In this document: piece by piece, positions 54,057 through 61,089 of the stretch | Layout: the number at the start of each line of letters is the position of its first letter | How positions within the stretch are numbered: position 1 is the stretch's first letter | NCBI GenBank assembly: GCA_019550975.1 | Contig: SDWH01000021.1 | Coordinates: 1-64,000, forward strand | DNA length: 64,000 nt | Direction of reading: 5' to 3' | Source: Bacteroidales bacterium SW299 | GTDB taxonomy: Bacteria > Bacteroidota > Bacteroidia > Bacteroidales > Bacteroidaceae | Notes under the pieces: model-generated | Told to the model about the DNA's origin: nothing | Database searches by the model: none | What the model saw: the letters and a program-made list of their open reading frames with translations, nothing else | Made by a program: the position numbers and the translations under genes

Positions 54057-55078
54057 TCAACCAGTTCAAACGTAACCAGCACTCCCTTATGGTCGGTAGG
54101 CCATACGCCAAGAGGCTCTACAAACCGGTCTTTCGAGGTTTCGACAATCCGCTCCGACTTCCGGATGCTCCCTTTCGGGCCGAACAGCACCGCATCCTTC
54201 AGCCTCAGCCTCCGGTCGGGATAAAAGAACACATAATCTATCCGGTCGCGCTCGTCCGATTCGGGAGCCCATGTGAGCCTGTTCACTTTTATCAGGGGAT
54301 TGTCGGCCGGGAAAGTGAAGCCGGGATAGCTGAGCACATCCGGATACACCGTACGGTAAGCATCCACGAATCCGGCATTGTCAAGAAGCAGAGGAACGGT
54401 CCACGGGATAATCATGCCGTTGTGGTCATACAGATCCTTCGTTTCCCTGATCCAGTCGAGATGTGACGGCTCGTTGAAATCGCCTCCCAAAACTACCATC
54501 ACACCATTTTCCACATCCTTCCGCGCTGCCTTGATGAAGCATTTGATCGCATCGTCACGGAAAGAAGCATCATTCACAGCCAGAACCTCGGCGATGCTTT
54601 CCGGCTTCGGTATCTTTTTCCACGTGGAACCATCATAACCTCTCACATTATAATAAGCGTCGCTCAGATAATCAAGATGCGCCGTATACACGGCTATTTT
54701 CCGCCCGTAAATCTCTGTCAGCATCCGGTGGACAGTCCCATGGTCATCATGCAGCGGATAAACCACCGTGGAATCGGCAATGGGATACCTGCTGAGCAGT
54801 CCGGTGTCGTCGGAATAGAACGAATGGTAAGTTTCGCCTCTTTCCTTAAGCGAAGCGACAATCCGGTCACAGAAACGGGTGGAATGATAGTTTCTGACCT
54901 CGCTGAACGTAACGAAATCCGGCTTCAGGCGCACGATTTCGTTGACTATGGCATCATAACCTCCGGGCACCACCGTACCTTCCTGCCAAATATTCCATTG
55001 CAGGACGGTAAACTTCTCCCCGGCCCGGACCGACAAGCTGAAAAATAAAACAAGCAAACTAAGAATTACGTTCTTCAT
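54053..55078 (-). CDS. Endonuclease/exonuclease/phosphatase family protein, exported
   Basis: A 341-residue protein with a signal peptide (MKNVILSLLVLFFSLSVRA). FTVLQWNIWQEG, PDFVTFSEV (metal-binding Glu), VLGGDFNEPSH (Asp/Asn pair) and the C-terminal WPTDHKGVLVTF (catalytic Asp-His) are the ordered motifs of the EEP fold shared by DNase I, sphingomyelinases and inositol phosphatases. Which ester it hydrolyses cannot be said. It is exported and cotranscribed with the clostripain-type lipoprotein, so an extracytoplasmic nucleic-acid or phospholipid target is plausible. Confidence 0.87.
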   Translation of the reverse strand: MKNVILSLLVLFFSLSVRAGEKFTVLQWNIWQEGTVVPGGYDAIVNEIVRLKPDFVTFSEVRNYHSTRFCDRIVASLKERGETYHSFYSDDTGLLSRYPIADSTVVYPLHDDHGTVHRMLTEIYGRKIAVYTAHLDYLSDAYYNVRGYDGSTWKKIPKPESIAEVLAVNDASFRDDAIKCFIKAARKDVENGVMVVLGGDFNEPSHLDWIRETKDLYDHNGMIIPWTVPLLLDNAGFVDAYRTVYPDVLSYPGFTFPADNPLIKVNRLTWAPESDERDRIDYVFFYPDRRLRLKDAVLFGPKGSIRKSERIVETSKDRFVEPLGVWPTDHKGVLVTFELVE

Positions 55079-55214
55079 ATAATCTGATTTTTAGTTTCTA
55101 AACCGCCAAATGTCGGAAATGTTCACATAACCAACAACACAAATGCGATATTTTCTGATAATTTAAACTTTATGCTCCAACGGCTTCCCACACCGTCTTT
55201 TTCCGGATATCTCG

Positions 55215-55372
55215 CAGGGCTGACGCATTACTAAAGTCATTGATATTCAGAGTATCTGATATTTAGAGATATACTAAAGCCAGATAAAAAGGCTGTTTTT
55301 TACCTATAAAATCAGTATATGCTGAATAATAAGTACTTAATAATCAATATTCTTTTTAATGCGTCAGCCCTG
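55215..55372. mobile_element. 158-bp MITE related to the ISAs1 element
   Basis: The ends are CAGGGCTGACGCATTACT (55215-55232) and the complement of CAGGGCTGACGCATTA (55357-55372), identical to the terminal repeats of the IS at 2564-3860. The inside is A/T-rich, has no gene, and carries a weak inner inverted repeat around AAAAAGGCTGTTTTTT. It can be explained as a non-autonomous element moved by the ISAs1 transposase. It sits 36 bp upstream of the HU-like gene start. Confidence 0.92.
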
Positions 55373-55407
55373 ACCGATGTTTAACCTTAACCGACGGATT
55401 GAAAGAA

Positions 55408-56016
55408 ATGGCAATCAAGTTTGAATTTTATCGTACGCCCGATACGGAGGGCACATCAAAGAAACGTTATTATGCGCGCGTGGTCAATTTCCGGCATGTC
55501 AGCACAGATGCCCTGGCGAGCAGCATACAGCAGCGGTGTACGCTGACAGAGGCCGACGTGCATGCGGTGCTGGTTTCGCTTGGGCAGGAACTGGCCTGGC
55601 ATCTGAAAGAAGGAGAGCGGGTGCACGTAGAAGGGCTGGGATATTTTCAGGTGACGCTGAAATGCCCGGAAACCAAGAATCCGAAAGATACACGCTCGAG
55701 GGACGTGAAGGTCAGAACCGTGCGCTTCCGCCCCGACAAACGCTTGCTTGAACTGATGCGCAATGCGGAAACCGAACGCTCGGATATCCGTCCGCATTCG
55801 GCGAAGTGTTCGGATGAAAAGCTTGAGAAGCTGCTGGCGGAATTTTTCGGGAACGGGGAGGTGCTTACAAGACAGAAGCTGGAAGACATTTGCGGCTTTA
55901 CCCGTTCTACTGCGGCAAGGGTGATAAAGAAGCTTGTGGAAGAAGGCCGGCTGAAGAACGTGGGGGCGCGCACCCATCCCATTTATGTTCCGGCAAAAGG
56001 AAATTTCGGCAAGTGA
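55408..56016 (+). CDS. HU-like DNA-binding protein with C-terminal helix-turn-helix domain
   Basis: A 203-residue protein started at ATG 55408 (MAIKFEFYRTP). Residues about 1-120 match the Bacteroidetes HU/IHF-like domain (RYYARVVNFRHVSTDALASSI, GERVHVEGLGYFQVTL). The last ~70 residues (LEKLLAEFFGNGEVLTRQKLEDICGFTRSTAARVIKKLVEEG; boundaries LEKLL and VEEG) look like a winged or tetra-helical helix-turn-helix domain, so the protein has two DNA-binding modules. It could be a nucleoid protein with some sequence preference. The MITE sits just upstream and has probably replaced or moved its promoter region. Confidence 0.82.
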   Translation: MAIKFEFYRTPDTEGTSKKRYYARVVNFRHVSTDALASSIQQRCTLTEADVHAVLVSLGQELAWHLKEGERVHVEGLGYFQVTLKCPETKNPKDTRSRDVKVRTVRFRPDKRLLELMRNAETERSDIRPHSAKCSDEKLEKLLAEFFGNGEVLTRQKLEDICGFTRSTAARVIKKLVEEGRLKNVGARTHPIYVPAKGNFGK

Positions 56017-56040
56017 TGTGCCGGAATATAGTTTGAAGCG

Positions 56041-56101
56041 CAAAGGCACAAATGCGCGTTTGTCAAGATCTGCAGTCTGATGGCGTTCTTTTGTGCCTTT
56101 G
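56041..56101. repeat. CAAAGGCACAAA hairpin between HU-like gene and rnc
   Basis: A perfect 12-bp stem, CAAAGGCACAAA at 56041-56052 with its complement at 56090-56101. It lies between convergent genes and probably ends both transcripts. Confidence 0.75.
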
Positions 56102-56105
56102 TATC

Positions 56106-57104
56106 CTAGTCCTGTTCGGATAGTTTCATCGCATCCTTTTCTTTTTCTGCCTCAAGAAAGGCTGCGTTTTCAGCTTCCGAGATGATCCGTTCGATGTCTT
56201 CATATTTCTCGGCCGGAAGTTCGGCTTTTGTTTCCGTTGCGGTCAGGGCTGTAGAGCCGGCATTTTCTTGTTTCTCGGGGAGTGAATCTCCTGTCTTTTC
56301 TTGTGCCTGCATCTCTTCTTCATTCTTCATCTCTCTTTCTTTCTTGGCTGCAAAGATTAAGTCGATGAAGGCCGCATCGTTTTTTATTTTTTTCAAGCTT
56401 TTGTGGGCGGCTTCCTGCTGCGATTCTTTCTTGGAGTATCCTTTCCCTCTTCCTGCCGGGATGCCTTCGATGTTTATCTGCGTTTCGAACACGGGGCTTT
56501 GGCTGTCGTCTACCGACTGTTCCAGCAGAATAAATTCGATGGCAAATTTGTTCTTCTGGCTCCACTCGATGAACTTCGACTTGAAGTTGACCTCTTTTCG
56601 TGAAACCTGCTCAATGTCCAGATAGTTCGTCATGATGCGCTTGCTCATGAATCTCATGCAGGCATCATATCCGCGGTCAAGATAGATGGCTCCTATAAGT
56701 GCCTCGAAAGCGTTTCCGCACATATAGCTGTTGTGGGCCGACTGGCGTGTGGTAAATTTGATCAGTTTGTCAAGCCCTATCTCTACGGCGATGCGGTTCA
56801 GCGTTTCGCGCTGGACGATTTTAGAGCGCGTATTGGTGAGGAAGCCTTCACGTTTTCCTCCGAAATGCCTGTATACGATATCACCTACGACTGCGTCTAG
56901 GATAGCGTCGCCCAGAAATTCCAGTCTTTCGTTGTTCAGAAGTCTTCCTTCCTGCGATTTTATTGAGGATGACTTGTGCAGAAGTGCCTGCTTGTAGAGT
57001 TCGATATTCTTTGGATAGAATCCCAGAATCTTGTAAAAACAAAGATAAGACTCCCTGTCCTTTCGGAAAAGAAGCCTTATCTTGTCAATAATATTGCTAA
57101 ACAC
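56106..57104 (-). CDS. rnc: Ribonuclease III with long acidic C-terminal tail
   Basis: A 332-residue double-stranded-RNA endonuclease that processes rRNA precursors. NERLEFLGDAILDAVVG (about residue 59) is the signature with the metal-binding acids; GNAFEALIGAIYLD carries the second set. The dsRNA-binding domain (about 168-246; FKSKFIEWSQKNK ... QQEAAHKSLKKI) follows. Residues about 255-332 form an extra Glu/Ala/Lys-rich tail (ERIISEAENAAFLEAEKEKD) not found in the E. coli enzyme. Third gene of the acpP-fabF-rnc operon, starting 2 bp after fabF ends. Confidence 0.95.
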   Translation of the reverse strand: MFSNIIDKIRLLFRKDRESYLCFYKILGFYPKNIELYKQALLHKSSSIKSQEGRLLNNERLEFLGDAILDAVVGDIVYRHFGGKREGFLTNTRSKIVQRETLNRIAVEIGLDKLIKFTTRQSAHNSYMCGNAFEALIGAIYLDRGYDACMRFMSKRIMTNYLDIEQVSRKEVNFKSKFIEWSQKNKFAIEFILLEQSVDDSQSPVFETQINIEGIPAGRGKGYSKKESQQEAAHKSLKKIKNDAAFIDLIFAAKKEREMKNEEEMQAQEKTGDSLPEKQENAGSTALTATETKAELPAEKYEDIERIISEAENAAFLEAEKEKDAMKLSEQD

Positions 57105-57106
57105 AA

Positions 57107-58372
57107 TTATTCAGTGTATTTTTTTACAATTATACATGCATTGTGTCCGCCGAAACCGAATGTGTTGCTCAAAGCGGCGCGAACCGTACGCTTCTGTGCT
57201 TTGTTGAACGTGAAGTTCAGGCTGTAGTCGATGTTCTCGTCGTTGTCGCCTTCTTCATGGTTGATAGTCGGAGGAACAATGTCGTTCTTTACAGACAATA
57301 CGCTTGCAATGGCTTCTACACCTCCGGTAGCTCCCAGCAAGTGTCCTGTCATTGATTTCGTAGAGCTGATGTTCAGTTTGTAGGCATGTTCGCCGAAAAG
57401 CTCTTTGATGGCTTTCACTTCCGAGATGTCGCCTACTGGAGTAGAGGTTCCGTGAACATTGATGTAGTCAATGTCTTCCGGCTGCATGCCTGCATCTTCC
57501 AGTGCATTTTTCATCACGAGCTTGGCTCCCAGACCGTCCGGATGGGAAGCTGTGAGGTGGTAGGCATCGGCAGAAGCGCCTGTTCCGGCCACTTCGGCAT
57601 ATATTTTCGCTCCGCGTGCCTTTGCATGTTCCAGCTCTTCAAGGATCAGGCATCCTGCACCTTCTCCCATAACGAATCCGTCGCGGCTTGCGCTGAAAGG
57701 ACGCGAAGCGCGTGCCGGGTCGTCATTGCGTGTAGACAATGCGTGCATGGCATTGAATCCTCCTACGCCTGCCGGGAAAATGGCTGCTTCGGCACCGCCT
57801 GTAACGATGATGTTTGCCTTGCCCAAACGGATGTAGTTGAATGCATCTGCAATGGCATTTGAAGAAGAGGCACATGCTGAGGTGGTTGTAAAGTTCGGTC
57901 CGTGGAAGCCGTACATGATCGATATTTGTCCGGAAGCGATGTCAGCAATCATTTTAGGTATGAAGAACGGGCTGAACTTCGGACCGATTGTGTCTTTGGT
58001 CTGTTCATATCCTCCCACTTCCTCTTCGAAAGTATGGATTCCGCCGATTCCTACTCCTAGAATGACGCCGATTCTGTTCAGATCTTCTTTTTCTACATCT
58101 ATCCCTGCGTCAGTAACGGCTTCTTTTGCTGCTACGACGGCATATTGGGTATAGAGGTCCATCTTGCGTGCTTCCTTGCGGTCGATGAAATCGGTCACGT
58201 TGAAGTTTTTTACTTCGCAAGCGAACTGAGTCTTGAATTTAGACGCATCAAAATGAGTAATAGGTCCTGCTCCGCTGACACCGTTGACAAGGTTGTTCCA
58301 GAATTCTGGAACTGTATTTCCTACGGGAGTCAGTGCACCAAGACCTGTTACTACTACTCTCTTTAATTCCAT
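57107..58372 (-). CDS. fabF: 3-oxoacyl-ACP synthase II
   Basis: A 421-residue condensing enzyme that elongates acyl-ACP with malonyl-ACP in fatty-acid synthesis. The catalytic Cys is in TTSACASSSNAIADA (about residue 164), the two histidines in NVHGTSTPVGD (about 304) and KSMTGHLLGATGGVEA (about 342), completing the Cys-His-His triad. Full length. Cotranscribed with acpP 13 bp upstream and rnc 2 bp downstream, a widely conserved order. Confidence 0.97.
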   Translation of the reverse strand: MELKRVVVTGLGALTPVGNTVPEFWNNLVNGVSGAGPITHFDASKFKTQFACEVKNFNVTDFIDRKEARKMDLYTQYAVVAAKEAVTDAGIDVEKEDLNRIGVILGVGIGGIHTFEEEVGGYEQTKDTIGPKFSPFFIPKMIADIASGQISIMYGFHGPNFTTTSACASSSNAIADAFNYIRLGKANIIVTGGAEAAIFPAGVGGFNAMHALSTRNDDPARASRPFSASRDGFVMGEGAGCLILEELEHAKARGAKIYAEVAGTGASADAYHLTASHPDGLGAKLVMKNALEDAGMQPEDIDYINVHGTSTPVGDISEVKAIKELFGEHAYKLNISSTKSMTGHLLGATGGVEAIASVLSVKNDIVPPTINHEEGDNDENIDYSLNFTFNKAQKRTVRAALSNTFGFGGHNACIIVKKYTE

Positions 58373-58385
58373 AAAATAGAATTAA

Positions 58386-58622
58386 TTATTTAGCGTTAGC
58401 CTCGATATAAGAGATAGCGTCGCCTACAGTCTGGATTTTTTCTGCCTGATCGTCGGGAATCTGAATGCCGAATTCCTTTTCGAATTCCATAATCAATTCT
58501 ACAGTATCCAATGAGTCTGCACCCAAATCGTTGGTGAAGCTAGCTGTTGGAACAACTTCTGATTCTTCTACGCCCAATTTATCAACGATAATTTTCTGTA
58601 CTTTTGATGCAATTTCAGACAT
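58386..58622 (-). CDS. acpP: Acyl carrier protein
   Basis: A 78-residue acidic four-helix carrier. [17 protein letters not shown] holds Ser37, the site of the phosphopantetheine arm. It shuttles fatty-acyl intermediates between FabF and the other synthases. First gene of the acpP-fabF-rnc operon, with a consensus promoter upstream. Confidence 0.98.
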   Translation of the reverse strand: MSEIASKVQKIIVDKLGVEESEVVPTASFTNDLGADSLDTVELIMEFEKEFGIQIPDDQAEKIQTVGDAISYIEANAK

Positions 58623-58673
58623 AATTCTAATTTTTTAGGTTTATAAATAAGATAATTTATTGATTTTTCGGTG

Positions 58674-58705
58674 CAAAGGAATAAATATTTCTTGGCTTAA
58701 ACAAA
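58674..58705 (-). promoter_or_regulatory. Promoter of acpP-fabF-rnc
   Basis: TTTG (CAAA at 58702-58705 on plus), a 20-bp spacer and TTCCTTTG (CAAAGGAA at 58674-58681 on plus). The divergent purN gene has a TTTCTTTG box at 58727-58734. Confidence 0.78.
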
Positions 58706-58774
58706 TATTCTTGCAAATAAATGTTGTTTCTTTGCACAATTTTATATACGTTGTGCATAAAATAGGAGGTTGTT

Positions 58775-59338
58775 ATGAAAAAAATAGCGGTTTTGGCATC
58801 AGGCGAAGGAACAAACGCCGAGCGGATTATCAGATACTTCAAAGAGAAGCGTACGGCAGAAGTGGCATTGGTAATTTCTTCCCGGCCATCAGCAGGAGTT
58901 ATAGAACGTGCCCGTCGCTTAGGTGTTGTATGTAAGACAGTTGTCCCTTCGGAGTTCCGTTCGGGTGAAGCGCTCCGGCTGTTGCAGGAGGCAGAGATTG
59001 ACTTTGTTGTGCTGGCCGGCTTCCTTTCGCGCATTCCCGATGAGATGGTTCATGCGTATGAGGGGCATATGGTAAACATCCATCCTTCTCTTCTGCCGAA
59101 GTTCGGAGGGAATGGAATGTACGGCATGCACGTGCATGAAGCGGTGCTTGCGGCCGGAGAGAAGGAGAGCGGCATTACGATTCAGTATATCAATGAGAAG
59201 TATGATGAAGGCGACTATGTGTTTCAGGCAACATGTCCTGTGCTTCCGGAAGACACTCCTGAGTCGCTGGCTGCCCGGGTGCATGAACTGGAATACCGGT
59301 ACTATCCGGAGGTGATTGAAAAGCTGCTGGCGGAATAG
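58775..59338 (+). CDS. purN: Phosphoribosylglycinamide formyltransferase
   Basis: A 187-residue enzyme that moves a formyl group from 10-formyl-THF to GAR in purine synthesis. IAVLASGEGTNAERI is the phosphate-binding start, GHMVNIHPSLLPKFGGNGMYG has the catalytic Asn-His pair and the GAR site, and YDEGDYVFQ carries the catalytic Asp. Full length for the family. Divergent from acpP; unlinked to other purine genes here. Confidence 0.95.
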   Translation: MKKIAVLASGEGTNAERIIRYFKEKRTAEVALVISSRPSAGVIERARRLGVVCKTVVPSEFRSGEALRLLQEAEIDFVVLAGFLSRIPDEMVHAYEGHMVNIHPSLLPKFGGNGMYGMHVHEAVLAAGEKESGITIQYINEKYDEGDYVFQATCPVLPEDTPESLAARVHELEYRYYPEVIEKLLAE

Positions 59339-59384
59339 CCGCGGCAGGATGCATTGGTGATTTTGTGATTTTCTGCACAGTTAA

Positions 59385-59415
59385 TTGTGAGTTCTGAAAA
59401 CTTTCTTTACATTTG
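59385..59415 (+). promoter_or_regulatory. Promoter of the DUF4254-GT9 operon
   Basis: TTG at 59385-59387, a 20-bp spacer and TACATTTG at 59408-59415, about 32 bp before the start codon. Confidence 0.75.
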
Positions 59416-59446
59416 CCCTTATTACAAACCTTTAAATAAAAGCAAT

Positions 59447-60052
59447 ATGACTTTTACAGAACTGAGCAACCCGATTTTTGTGCAAGTTATTGATGATTAT
59501 CATAAATACGACTGTGTAGACGCTCCGATCGTCAATCCTTATCCATTGAAAAGCATTGAGTATTATTTGTACTTGAAATGTTGGATTGATACGGTTCAAT
59601 GGCATTTGGAAGATCTGATCCGCAATCCGGAGATTGATCCGGTTGAGGCTCTTGCTTTGAAGAGGCGCATTGACAAGTCCAATCAGGACCGTACGGATCT
59701 GGTTGAACTGATAGACAGTTATTTCCTCGACAGGTATAAAGGGGTGAGTGTTCTTCCTGATGCGACGATCAATACGGAAAGTCCTGCATGGGCGGTGGAC
59801 CGCCTGTCGATCCTGGCTTTGAAGATTTATCACATGCGCAAGGAGGTTGAACGTACCGATACGGATGAAGCGCATAAGCTGCAGTGTGAATCAAAGCTCA
59901 ATGTCTTGCTGGAACAGCAGACGGACTTGTCAGCGGCTATTGATCAGTTGCTTGCGGATATAGAGGCAGGACGCAAATATATGAAAGTCTACAAGCAGAT
60001 GAAAATGTATAATGATCCGTCGTTGAATCCCGTTTTATACGGCAAAAAATAA
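59447..60052 (+). CDS. DUF4254 protein
   Basis: A 201-residue all-helical soluble protein; ATG 59447 is preferred because the promoter overlaps the upstream frame extension. The family (NPYPLKSIEYYLYLKCWIDTVQWHLEDLIR onset; SPAWAVDRLSILALKIYHM centre) is of unknown function and is found next to heptosyltransferase-like genes in Bacteroidetes, as here, where a GT9 gene starts 5 bp later. A helper role in lipopolysaccharide core assembly is inferred from this pairing. Confidence 0.83.
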   Translation: MTFTELSNPIFVQVIDDYHKYDCVDAPIVNPYPLKSIEYYLYLKCWIDTVQWHLEDLIRNPEIDPVEALALKRRIDKSNQDRTDLVELIDSYFLDRYKGVSVLPDATINTESPAWAVDRLSILALKIYHMRKEVERTDTDEAHKLQCESKLNVLLEQQTDLSAAIDQLLADIEAGRKYMKVYKQMKMYNDPSLNPVLYGKK

Positions 60053-60057
60053 GCTTG

Positions 60058-61089
60058 ATGGCAAAAATATTGGCGATTCGTTTTTCGGCACTGGGTGACG
60101 TTGCAATGACTGTCCCAGTGCTTTATTCATTTGCCAAGGCCTATCCCCAACATCAGCTGGTGATGCTGAGCCGTTCTGCTTTGGCTCCGCTTTTTGCTTA
60201 TGCGCCGTCTAACGTTACCTTTAAGGGCGTAGACCTGAAGAACGGCTACAAAGGCTTTGGAGGGCTCTTGCGCCTTTATTCAGAATTGAGGGGGGAGAAG
60301 TTTGATGCCGTCGTAGACCTGCATGATGTGCTTCGTGCCAAGGTGCTGCGCTTGTTTTTCCTTATGGATGGGGTGCGTGTTGCTCATATTGACAAGGGAC
60401 GGAGAGAAAAGCACCGGCTGGTGTCTGCAAGAAATAAGGTCAAGTCGCCTTTGGAATCATCTTTTTCCCGCTACAGGGATGTTTTCCGGTGTTTGGGCTA
60501 TTCATTTCCGTTCAATTTCAAATCTGTTTTTGAATCAGGAAAGTCATTTCCTTCTTTGCCGGAGGGTTTCGGTGAAAAGGAGGAAGGATGTAAATGGATT
60601 GGCATCGCTCCTTTTGCTGCACATAAAGGAAAAATCTATCCTTTGCTGTTTCAGCATAAAGTTGTCCGTCTTTTATCGTCTGTGTCCGGGGTACGTATCT
60701 TTTTGTTTGGCGGAGGAAATCGGGAAAAAGAGATTTTATCTGCCTGGGAAAAGGAATTTCCTTGTGTAACCTCTGTTGTCGGATGCTTGAAGATGGACGA
60801 AGAGCTTGCCTTGATGAGCAAGCTGGACGCAATGTTTACCATGGATTCGGGCAACATGCATTTGGCTTCGCTTGTGGGCACACCTGTCGTTTCTGTATGG
60901 GGAGCCACACATCCTTATGCCGGCTTTATGGGCTGGAACCAGCAGCCGGAGAATATCATTCAGCTTGACTTGCCTTGCCGTCCGTGTTCGGTATATGGCA
61001 ACAGACCCTGTCGTTGGGGAGATTACCGCTGCTTGAACGGCATCTCTCCCGAAAAGATCGTTGAGCGGATAAAGAAGTTAACCGAGTGA
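60058..61089 (+). CDS. Glycosyltransferase family 9 (LPS heptosyltransferase-like)
   Basis: A 343-residue protein with ATG at 60058. KILAIRFSALGDVAMTVPVL is the N-terminal GT-B acceptor motif with the catalytic Asp of heptosyltransferases; FGGGNREKEI and MDSGNMHLASLVGTPVVSVWGATHP form the sugar-nucleotide site, and LPCRPCSVYGNRPCR is a cysteine-rich block common in the family. It should add a sugar to the lipid A core at the inner face of the cytoplasmic membrane; whether the sugar is heptose is not certain in Bacteroides. Its 3' end overlaps the convergent ABC transporter gene by 12 bp. Confidence 0.9.
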   Translation: MAKILAIRFSALGDVAMTVPVLYSFAKAYPQHQLVMLSRSALAPLFAYAPSNVTFKGVDLKNGYKGFGGLLRLYSELRGEKFDAVVDLHDVLRAKVLRLFFLMDGVRVAHIDKGRREKHRLVSARNKVKSPLESSFSRYRDVFRCLGYSFPFNFKSVFESGKSFPSLPEGFGEKEEGCKWIGIAPFAAHKGKIYPLLFQHKVVRLLSSVSGVRIFLFGGGNREKEILSAWEKEFPCVTSVVGCLKMDEELALMSKLDAMFTMDSGNMHLASLVGTPVVSVWGATHPYAGFMGWNQQPENIIQLDLPCRPCSVYGNRPCRWGDYRCLNGISPEKIVERIKKLTE

